Positions 31,293 to 42,010 of a DNA stretch of 64,000 bases are shown here, piece after piece; within the stretch, counting starts at the first letter, position 1; every line of letters begins with the position of its first letter. The position numbers and the translations under genes are program-made. Source of the stretch: Owenia fusiformis (taxonomy: Eukaryota; Annelida; Polychaeta; Sabellida; Oweniidae); assembly GCA_903813345.2 (NCBI GenBank), contig CAIIXF020000010.1, forward strand, positions 32,206,425 through 32,270,424. The letters are read 5' to 3'. Under the pieces are notes generated by a model that ran no database searches, had not been told where the DNA came from, and saw nothing but the letters and a program-made list of their open reading frames with translations.

Positions 31293-34190
31293 AAATTAAT
31301 GTAAAGACATAATCGGGAATTTTTGAATAACCATTTATTTTGATCGATATTTTTGCAAATCCTGCTCAAACAAAGCAAATTATTTTCTATATATTATGTT
31401 ATCACAAAACGCCATAAGATGCCCCTTCAATTTTGAAATATATACGAATAGCAATTACATATTCTCAAGATATTTGCAGTGACTTTGCACCAGTTTTTTC
31501 CAGGCTTTTGAGCCAGTCATCGGGTTGCACTATATTTTTCTGTTTGCTTTCTTTCAGATGATATAATTCGTTTAAATGTTTGACAGTGCAATCACCAGTG
31601 AAAATGTACAGACTCAATATTTTATTCTGTTCATGTTATGTGTATATAATTTTATAATAAGTATGCCTATGTGATTTAGTTCACTACAAATGTTTGACTT
31701 TTTGTGATGGTAGGCTTGAGTTTGAAATCTGTTGAAAAGTGTTGAAAAATCGAATAGATGGCGAAAAAGGCGGTCAGATCATTTGATTTGGTGGCTCTAT
31801 TTTTTCTAGAGACATTTCGAGTGCCAAAGGGGACATTCGGAGCTATCCAATTTAACGTTTCAGGTTGAGTGGTTCACTATACGAGCACAGACATCTTGTA
31901 CAATGACTCACATTTTCCTCCTTACCTCTTGTTTCAACGTTTCAAGGGTAATTAAACATAAGCCTCACATTGGCCTGTTTCGGCATTTGGATCATGTGTT
32001 GTAAATGGTCATACAATCGTGACTCACGACTTGGTAGAATGAACATTGAACAAGGTTTAAGTATGCTTAATATGACATCAACCCCGCGCCCCGTGAGTAA
32101 TTAACATACATTTGTTCGGGTTACTTTTTTGCTCCTCTGAATAGCTGTATTATTTTTCTCATGATAAACGGCTGGTAGAAAACATATTTATAAAAAGATG
32201 GCATTGTTTATACTGTACCAAGAGAGAATGAAAAAGGAACGAGACTACCGCCATCTTTGTATCGCCCTAAAACCTTTACTGTTTCACTTTTGATTTAGAC
32301 TTGTATGCTTTATTAAGATGCTTCGATCATGTCCTAATCTTTGCTACGCCCACGACGGGTAGATATAATTACAATATCGACGAATATAAGACCACGAGGA
32401 CATGAAGTATCTACTCGTCTGTCCGTCCGTCCGGGCCATAACTCAATAGCATTTACATTTTATACTGTACATACAGGATATTGGATATTGATTAGGTTGT
32501 AAATCTAAATATTATAAAAACATTTGTACGTGTTATATTTCACTTTTTTACTTGAACTCGAAGTGATAGAGCGATAAGGTTTATATTTGACATGTGGGAA
32601 CTCAAATGCAATTTTTGTGTCTCCGTTATCTTTTTAGCTTGAGCCACATATACTATAGTCTAGTATAAGACACCCTTGGCTGTAAAATCAAGATGGTTTG
32701 GGTAGAGTGGCAAAGTTAAGATAGTTGGAACTTGATATATACATTTTAAAATACCTATAATACAGATAGTTTCTTTGTTTCTAATACTCTAGAAAATGCA
32801 CTCTAGAAAGTGGTGATTGTTGCTTTGTTTGATAGATTATCATTAAGTATATTTAGAATTCTCTTTCCAATATGCTTTATTTCATGAAAATAGAACCACT
32901 ACCAAAAAACAGTTAATTGCCATGTATTCGCTACTCGCGTTCTCTTCAAGAATTTCATAGAAAAACGTTTTTTTACAAATTTTACTGAATGAATACCCCC
33001 ATTTGATGTAAATGCCGTTGCTATGTGGTTGTTGGGCAAAATTATGGACCGAAATTATATTGGAATAATACCAAGTGAAGCATTCGTCTATTTTCTTACT
33101 AAATCACAAATTCGTATTTGTTGTACATCTTGAAATATGAATGCTAAAGACAAAAACTTTGAAACTTGAATTTGAACATGAAATTGTTGATTATTCAATT
33201 TCGCTTTACATTAATTGGTTTCAATAGGATTACGCTATGCCTGTTATCTTTGAAAGTGCATACTTATGAAAAAGCGTTTACCTTGATTTTATTTTTATTA
33301 TATTCAAAATTAGTTTTTAATAAGATAACAGATCCTCCTTGCAGAGATTATTTTGAAAGAAAGTTGACTACAAAAATAAACCCCCTAAGTACAGTCAAAT
33401 TGACATCGATTTGACCTTGGTTGACCTTTTTTTCAAAGAATGCAATACTTTTCTGAAAAGTTAATTGAATAAGCAAAGTCAGTATTGATAAGTCGCAGAT
33501 GGGGTGTGTGTTCCAAATTACACTCCCCTCCTTTCGACTTAGTGTTATAAAAAAAAGGTTGCAGACACAAGGGTAAACAGATTAAATGGTCAATACCTAT
33601 TTTTTAATGCATTGACAAGTTAACTATTGGAACATGCTTTTGTGATTTAAATGATTCAGCTATTCAATTGAAAACACGCAAATAAAGAACAATTTATTTC
33701 ATTTGAAAACGATTTCTTTCAAATATGTTTGCATTGAACTGTTTTTGATTGAGACCCATTAGTAGGAACAGAACAAGAGAAGCAATATAATAATATTCAA
33801 CCTAAATGTTTCCATTCTTGAATTTATAAAGAAATAAACAAAGCTTTTAAAAACGCCTCAGTCAAGCTTTAATAAATGCTCTATCTAACACCCCAGTCAC
33901 ATTTGTCGCACGGCGGTCGTACGTCGTAAATCCATGTGGTGCCCGTAGAAATCAAAAACAGATTGATTTTGGTTTTTGATTTTTGATTGTTTAAATGGCT
34001 TCCATGATTATTCCATATTATGACAATGATATGGGGAACTTCAACTCTGCATTGATATGACATAAAACACATCACAAATATCCTAAAAACTTGATATACT
34101 GCAACTACGGTTCTGTTTTTTTACTGTTTTTTTACCGTGACTTCGGTTCTTTCTCTTTAGAAATTGAATGCTTTACATTTATTGTAAAAA
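31293..34190. other. Intergenic region between the two divergent precursor genes
   Basis: No gene recognised. It holds small repeat fragments, including a CACTCCCCTCC end at about 33519 and a CCCCAGTCACATTTG fragment at about 33890. Confidence 0.4.
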
Positions 34191-34194
34191 ATGT

Positions 34195-34357
34195 ATGCCA
34201 TCAACTGAAGGTTTCAATGTTCGAGGAATGTCATTGACCTTTTGATACAGTCACAACGCATTCATTTTTGAATAAACTGAAGGGTGCGACAAACCGGTTT
34301 TTATTTATCGATCAGTTTTTGAGGCAGAAAGAACGCTGAAAATCTAAAAATCTGAAA
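34195..34357 (+). promoter_or_regulatory. Putative promoter and 5' UTR of precursor gene 2
   Basis: It shares ordered blocks with the upstream region of precursor gene 1: CAACGCATTCAT (34255), ACCGGTTTTTATTTATCGAT (34292) with TCAGTTTTTGAGGCAGAAAG after it, then CTGAAAATG at the start codon. A TATA-like T-rich stretch precedes an Inr-like TCAGTTT. Confidence 0.5.
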
Positions 34358-37300
34358 ATGAATATCCTACTAGTTGGACTGGGACTCGTTTGTCTTGTGA
34401 ACATCGGGCGTTCTGTACCAACTCAAAGCTATGGGTATTGTATCTATTTTATGTTTATGTACAAGTGTTAAAAGTAAATTAAAAAATATTACAGAACACA
34501 ACAAGAAATTAATGGGAAATTGGTTTCCATTGAAAGGCGATGAAATGTTTTTGAAGTGTTGAGTATTGGGCATGTCTTATAACTAGGTTTAATATTAAAA
34601 GTTATTGAATGATTTGAAGTGCAATGCAGGATATATTCTGCTCGAGAAATTCCGTATTGGAACGAGACGAAGTCGAGTACTAGACTGAGTACTTAGTACA
34701 ACGTACTTTCCCGATATCTTAGAATCTGCATTAGATGGAACTATATCATTTCTATTGGGAATTCCATAGATTATTTTTGAAAATGAAAAACATTTTTTGG
34801 GGGGGGGGGGGGTTATATGGTAATCTTATAGTCAATAAAACGTTTATAGTGTATTGATGTATTTTAGATAAAAAACAGAGGCGAAATGCTCGGAAAAACT
34901 CCCTGGTTCAATCTACATACAGCTCGCGGCCCTTTCAAACAGGAAAATGAAACATGCACCATTCTAGCATTTCTAAAAAGAAAAAATTAGCACCAATTTA
35001 GCAAAGGATATGAATCGATATGGTGATCTGAATTGAACAATATTTTTCTCTTAAACCAATTATTGAAAACATTCTGTAAAAACACGGTACTGATTGGCAA
35101 CTGATGACTGATTGGCAACAATTTAATGCAAAAATTATTTATATATATTTTACATAACTGTTTTTGTTAACATTTTTTGTTTTCAGTGCAATTGTTCCGA
35201 ACCTCGTTGGAACAAAATAGCATTTACAACATTTTCTTAGACCTCTCATTATTACAGTTATACAAAGGACATTTTGGTTGATTTAACAAAAAGTATGCAA
35301 GAAATGAAAAATATTACAAAACGACATAACATTTTTAGGTCTTTCAATATTGTAATTGTACAAAGGAAAGTTTGGTTGATTTAAAAAAGTATCTTGTTAA
35401 TGAATTAAAAGGCTTACTCTGAGTTATATCTATTTTGGGGGTTTTTGTTTTAATTTTTTGAATACTTTTTGTTAATTCGACCAAATTTTCCTTTGTATAA
35501 CTATAATATATATATATATTTTTAAATCATTTTATTTAGCCTAGGGTTTACAGTTTACACTATTACATCCCCTAGGGATATTGAGAGGTTTAAGAAAATG
35601 TTGAAAATACTATTTAGTACGAATCATTTTATCTTACATATACCGTATACATTTTGAATTAAAATTATGAATTTTTACTTTGCTTTTTAAGGAAGATTTT
35701 AAGCTACATTGAAAAGTTAATCGAGACAGAAAACCGTGAAGTAAACGAAGGGGCGAAAATTAGTGCAGAGAACGAAGCTGCAGAGTTAGAAGCTGTGAAG
35801 AGAGTAAGTTAATTAATAAAAACCTATGACCATTGTATTCTAAAAATCTAATATTCTAATATTGAAGCGGTAAGGAATAACGTAAACAACCTTATAGGTT
35901 ATATATTATTGGAAACAGTGGCGTAGCCAGCAATTATTGGTGACCAGGGGTTCGATATTTTATGTTATCCACAAATCTCCCCCTTCATCGGTGTACCTCA
36001 CATAAAATCTTTTTTTGTAATGTCATATATACAATTCATTCTTTAGAGTTCATTCTGTCGAATTCTGAAACATGCAATTCCCACACTTTTAGCTGATTTT
36101 TGAAAAGATTCCAAATCAAAAGATTTTTATCTGCTATTTCATTTTGACCTCATGAACTTACAGTTACTTACTGCATATTCAATAGCAGATATTTTTGAAG
36201 AATAATCATGGCGCACAGTGACAAATGACAAATAGTATTAAGGGAATGATACATAGTCATAATTCCAAAAAGACCAAATTGAAATAACAATATATCCACT
36301 GTGCTCTGTAGGCTCTAACATTAATCATTTCTTTTAAATTGTAATGCCTTGCAACTAAGAACAACTAATACTGAAAACCCCATTTGTTCTTTAATTTCTT
36401 TGAATTAAAAATTAAAAATAAAACATTCCATTCTTTATCACCGTTCCCCTGTTTTTTTATCATGAATGACGAGAATCATGAACGTTTTGAGAAATGAAAA
36501 CATTTTAGATGAACTTGTGAATCATTATAAACTTTAATTTGTTTTTGAGAAATGAACATTTTATTATCTTATTAAAGAATGCTGTCAAATCCTTTTTAGA
36601 CACACGATTTGAAACTTGTGCAAGGCTTATACTCTCGTCTTTCTGGCAAATACACTCCCCTCCAGAAGTTTGGCATCCTTAGCTCCCTCCTCTTTATGTT
36701 TCGAATTTTTTACATAACCTGCGAGGAAAATACTTATAATATAGATGGAAATGTAGCTTGACTTCATTTCCAATGCTACAAATCTTCCCATTTTTTTCTT
36801 CTAAATTTAATGAATTTTAGAAAATCAGCATTCCCACGTAAACCAAGGGGATTATTAGTAGATAATTAAAAAACCGGTAAAATCATTCAAAAGAGGCTTT
36901 CAAAAATATTTTAAAAGGCCAAATACTTCTAAAGGTAGAAGAGACGTGGAAACATCGAGTCAAAGCAAACTCAAACCTTGTTATATTTGTACATATTCAT
37001 CAAAAAAAATAACCGTGTTTCGCATAGCAAATAGGTCTTAAGTTTCCAAAATACACGTGGTCACTTGGTAACCTCATTAACCTGGCCACAGATCCAAGTT
37101 ATAAAATGTATCGTTATAGTTGCCACAAGTTATGTGAACGTATCATTGTGCATTATTTGCAGTGTGAGTATTTTTCAATGCATAGGAACATCTTCTTTGA
37201 AAAACTCATCGACCATCTACCTATAAGTGTGGCTGTAAACCTGTTTAACCTCGTCCATGAAAAACTTTAAGCGTGATCCTGTTTGACATTAAAGGTTTCT

Positions 37301-40043
37301 TCAGGTTTGTTTCACAAGATTCAACGAGTCTTGGGGAGTAATACTTGAATATAGCTTCATCCTAAACAATGTAAATAGAACATCTGAAGAACATGCTTCT
37401 GTATATATGCATGTTGAATCTCTTTTTTATACTTTTAACCTTTGTAAATTGTGTAATTTAATTTGATGTATATTTTTATACTCTCCCGGAGGAAATTTCA
37501 CGGAGGAAATAAGGAAACATAAACATTGGCACATAACGTGATTTTTTAATATTTCTTATTGTGAACTTTTTCCCTTAACTGTGACAATAAAATACTCATT
37601 CGAAATAATAAATCTAGACTTATTTCATATAATCCTTCTAACAGGTGTATGCCTTTTTCAGCTTACACTTGTATTTAGTACCAGAGACATACTCACCTAA
37701 TTGCCTTCCTTAATCCATTTATTTGCTAAACATTTAAACATAATTAATGACATTAACACGATCCACTAAAGTTTGATATTAGTGAAAATAGAGCGCATAC
37801 TAAATACACCAAAATAGCAACAATTTGCAACAATTTAAACTTTTAAAATTTAAAATTATTTCCGAGATAAACGTGCATCTGAAAAGAAAACTGATTTTTT
37901 GCAATGGATTTATTTTTCCTTAAAAAGTGATGGATAATAAATACCCATTTGATCAAATGCTTGTGTTTATAAATGATACATATGCTTTGAATAATAACTA
38001 ATTTCCAAATGTTTCTATTATTTAATATTTGCTTTTGATAACTTATCAGCCCCGAGGACTTAGCAAGGTTTATCCCATGATTACAATCACCTTGTGATGT
38101 TCTGGTCCAATTTCTAGGACATTGGCAGAAAATATAAACTAGAAATTAGAATGCTAATTAAATATTTAAAAAACACTTTATTTTAACAACTCTTCGTCAG
38201 ACGAATTTGAAATAAAACAAAACAGAAGCGCAGAGATTTGAAAGAAAATGTGTTTTCGTCAGTATTTCGCCGTAGATGGAGCAGCTTTCAAGTTGAAAAA
38301 TAAGTTGTGCGAAATAATTGATATTTCTTCTTTGCATCATGTCATGATGCTCCGGGGTCTTCCGAAAATTAGACAATCCCACCCCGTGCCTAAGGTTGCC
38401 AATCTTTTGGAGATCAGAAGTGCAACTTTACTATTTTTATCTACTGGTCATATAAATTGAATATATGTTTCTGGTTATTGCATTGAATTTTTCCAAAAAT
38501 ATTTTTTGTGGGAAATCCCGACCGAGGGTTCATCCGAACCCATCGAAACCTCGGTCCCTACGGCTATGGGAGACGAGTTAATAAGTAAGCATGATTTTAG
38601 AACGGAAAAAATAGTTCATTCAGACATTGGTTCCCTCAATTGTGATAAGTGGTTGATATTTCAATGATTAAATAAATACAGAATATCACATCATTTTGAG
38701 TGATATCATTTTTATCGCCGAGTTGATAGCAAATATCAACACGAGTGAGCGAAGCGAATGAGTATTGATATTTGATATCTACGAGGCGATAAAATGATCC
38801 CATGATTACAAACACCAAGTGTGATGTTCTGATCCAATTTCCAGGACATTGGCAGACAATATAATCTAGAAATTAGAATCTCAATTGAATATTTGAAACA
38901 CTTAATTTTAACAATTAAAAGTAAATAACATGATATAGTTCGTCATAAATCGTTAGTTAGCAGCCTTCTAATCAAATTATATACACAATCGTAATTCCAT
39001 ACACCAATGAAACTTAAAGAGAATAAATTAACGGACCTATTTTCTCAAAAGAGAATGAATTATCTGACCTAATTTCCAACAATATTGTGGCGCGAAATGC
39101 AAATGTGATATCACACGGATATGCGTGAGATAAACGATATCACACGCATATGAGTTTGATAAACGATTTTCTGGAAAATATCACACGGATTTCAATAATA
39201 TCAGAAATACCAGTAGCTGTTATTGTACAGATAACACATTAATCGTGGGATAAATACAGAATATCACATCATTTTGAGTGATATCATTTTTATCGCCGAG
39301 TAGATATCAAATATCAACACTCATTCGCTTCGCTCACTCGTGTTGATATTTGATATCAACTCGGCGATAAGAATGATATCACGAGAAATTATGTGATATT
39401 GGGTTTATCCCATGATTACAATTACCTTGTAATGTTCTGGTCCAATTTCTAGGACATTGGCAGACAATATAAACTAGAAATTAGAATATCAATTGAATAT
39501 TTGAAACACTTTATTTTAACAATTTTTCGTCACATATCACAGATAAACGATATCACACGCATATGAGTTTGATAAACGATTTTCTGGAAAATATCACACT
39601 GATTTCAATAATATCAGAAATATCAATAGCTGTTATTGTTCAGATAACACATTAATCGTGGGATAAAATAGAATAAAAGTTTTGCCTATGATGGTAAACA
39701 AAAGAATAGAAAGAGTGTTAACTGAAAGGAATAGGCATTATACACAGGGTGTCAAATGGTGCCCCCCTCATCAGTTTGGCACTGTTATGTTTTGTAGGAT
39801 ACAGAATGGCATTACTATGAGGCTATAGCTACAATGAAGAACGCACTTCAAAGTGGTGATCTCACTTTTGACAAGGGTGACTCCTTATTGCTCAATTTGG
39901 ACAATAAAAATGGAAATGACAAATGGGTGGAAGGCTGTCGCAATATCTTCCTGTCCTATTTCAAGTGTGGTCAAGTGCCGACAAATTACTTTAAATCTAC
40001 AGCAAAATCGACAAAACTTTACGGGAAACCAAAAACATTTTAA
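34358..40043 (+). CDS. Small secreted precursor, copy 2 (signal peptide, acidic segment, KR, mature domain)
   Basis: Three exons: 34358-34434, 35692-35803 and 39798-40043, in phases 2 and 0, with GT-AG introns. The product is 144 residues. Exon 1 encodes the signal peptide MNILLVGLGLVCLVNIG. Exon 2 encodes KILSYIEKLIETENREVNEG onward, Glu-rich and ending in Val-Lys-Arg at the exon border. Exon 3 encodes DTEWHYYEAIATMKNALQSG onward with the same two Cys (EGCRNIFLSYFKCGQ) and a Lys-rich end. Exon 3 is far more conserved between the paralogs than exons 1-2, as expected if it is the mature functional part. The intron before exon 3 is about 4 kb and filled with hairpin-bearing repeats. The function is unknown. 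Confidence 0.82.
35236..35515. repeat. Short direct and inverted repeats in precursor gene 2 intron 1
   Basis: 35265-35290 (ATACAAAGGACATTTTGGTT) is repeated directly at 35351-35377 and in inverted form at 35480-35505 (AATTTTCCTTTGTATAACTA). This may be remnants of a TIR element. Confidence 0.5.
35925..35965. repeat. GTGGCGTAGCCAG element end
   Basis: AGTGGCGTAGCCAG is followed by an AGGGGTTCGA stretch, the same terminus type as the element at 52881-53076. No opposite end was found. Confidence 0.45.
36640..36690. repeat. CACTCCCCTCCAGAAGTTTG element end
   Basis: A near match to the TIR of the MITE at 12505. It is preceded by TA and has no partner seen, suggesting a truncated copy. Confidence 0.5.
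36700..38040. other. Intronic stretch with no recognised feature
   Basis: Part of the second intron of precursor gene 2. Near 37480 CTCCCGGAGGAAAT... resembles a LINE 3' end but is not convincing. Confidence 0.35.
38048..39665 (-). repeat. Tandem array of hairpin-bearing dispersed repeats
   Basis: A partial copy at about 38060-38200, a full copy at 38660-39250 and a shortened copy at 39250-39665 all read as reverse complements of 16893-17305 and abut head to tail (CGTGGGATAAA joined to TACAGAATATCAC). Each of the two complete hairpins (38716-38791 and 39293-39370) has the GATATCAAATATCAAC-type stem. The loop sequence is inverted between them. Confidence 0.8.
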
Positions 40044-40249
40044 TTTGATTATAACTGTTCAAAAAGTGTTGTTGTTAAAAATTGTGTGAGTCGGGAATCT
40101 TCGAGTGCACATTAATTTTTAACATGTTTGTTGATTGCTACAAACTATATCTTTTAAAATAAAATCGATATTTACCGCAACAATACAAATTCTTCACTTT
40201 ACTTGACCTAAAAAGTAAATAATTTGATGTGACAACAATGTCGTTATAC

Positions 40250-41400
40250 AAAAAGTAACATTTCAAGGTGAATTGCATATAACCCTGTATAAAAGTAAAG
40301 CACGCATAAAGGACTATTGAAAAATTTGAATAGCTTTTGATTTTAGTAAAGACTTCATAATCCAGAAGCACCTGTATGTACTCTAGCTTCTTAATAAAAC
40401 ATGGATTCGTATACCTTTTGAATTGCACTCTGTATCGTATTCTACATCTTTGAAACCTGTACAACAGAATATACACTCAAGCCACGTATTCCTTTCATTA
40501 TGACGAATTTTATGTTACATGACTATATGTTTTTATTCCGCTATTTAATATACGCTCTACCATGAGTATTTGGTATCAAATTAAACGTCTCTTAATCCTG
40601 CAAAATGTCATTTAGTTTTTATCTCAGGGTTATAAAAGCTGAACGCATTATTAATCGTCGAACATTCCAAACTATCATTTTTTGCCTTGTAACCGATCAC
40701 CCTTATGTTGATTGACAGTAACATTTTTATATTCTGAAACGTATTTTGTTATTATAATTGAATATTTCATCACAAAGACTGCATCGTGTCGATTGTACGT
40801 TAGCTGGAATTAATTTATTTGCTAATTTACTATTGGAAAATCGACATTAAGTATGTGTAGCCCTCGAAGGCACCATCATCGACACCATGCTTGAAATCAA
40901 CGGTGTCAAGAAGCCTCTGCACTATTCATGATAAAGCCCCATTTACTTCTTTGAAATATAAATTGCCTTATTAACGGATGTAAAACATTTTCACAATACA
41001 TTTGAATTTAACATATTTAGCTTGTTACGTTTTTTTCGACGTAAAGTACTATTTTTCAAAATCATCATCGACTCTACAAGTACGTTGTCTTTGCACTCTG
41101 CTTTCAATCAAAATCAGGTTTGAATGTTAAGTAATGGTGTTGACGGTTTGTCTCAATGTATTTTGATAATATAAACATACGCTTTATTGATGTTTTTCTT
41201 TGACCACGTAAAGATTGAGATATTTAGGACCATCAACGACTCCACCACATACGACTCCAAAATACTATCCACATATTAAGTAGGTCACATGCATAATCGA
41301 ACGCTATATAGTTGTTGAATGAACCTACATTCATTAAATGACTATCACTGTATAAAAAAAACGAATATTGCTTGCAAATAACGAGCAATTCTGGTGTTTA
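40250..41400. other. Intergenic stretch downstream of precursor gene 2
   Basis: 40087-40245 still matches, inverted, the 3' flank of precursor gene 1 (26870-26960 and 27200-27260). Beyond it there is no recognisable gene. The words ATCATCGACACCA (40871) and ATCATCGACTCTAC recur, and the first is shared with 51083. Confidence 0.4.
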
Positions 41401-41439
41401 TTTGCTTCGAATTGCATGTTATAAACAGTTATCATCACT

Positions 41440-42010
41440 GACAGAACGCAGACAATAACTGCATATATGGAACACAAATATATGCAGCTGCATATAACAA
41501 ACATCCACAGAGAATACTGACTGAATATACGGGTACTGTCACTGAGTATATTTGCTTATATTCAGACATACTTTCCATATTTGCTGTTTACTTGTGATTA
41601 TATGCAGCGCAGAAACTGCATATACTACCCTTTGCATTCGTTTGACTACACTTCTTAAAAGAGAGCTTCGTCTTCGTCTGTAGTTTAACTAGACTCTGCA
41701 CGCAGGGTATGCATATACCTGCTTATTTGGGATAGACAAATATAAGCAGTTGAGCATACTAGATATATATAGAAATTGACACTGGTTATATTTGCATATG
41801 ATCTGCATATATGCCATTTTTCATGAGTATTCCTGCATATTTTGAGATAAGTGATATGCAGCATGTGATTATATTGAGACATGTACGAGAATATAAACTA
41901 ACTACATTAGCATATATTGAGTCAAGATCGGTATATTTGGCATTCCTTTAAGATCATATGCAGCACAAGATATGCATATTTTTGCTTATTTAGGAGGACT
42001 GGTAGACGCT
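41440..42010. repeat. TATGCAG/GCATAT word-rich region
   Basis: The words TATGCAGC, GCATATA, TATTTGC and their complements recur many times in irregular spacing (for example 41461, 41480, 41603, 41708, 41812, 41856, 41956). It resembles a degraded short tandem repeat. Similar words appear around 49065-49230. Confidence 0.4.

Noticed and set aside
38248-38460. 70-codon plus frame in precursor gene 2 intron
   Set aside because: No splice signals in matching phase, no counterpart in precursor gene 1, and exons 2 and 3 join directly in phase 0.
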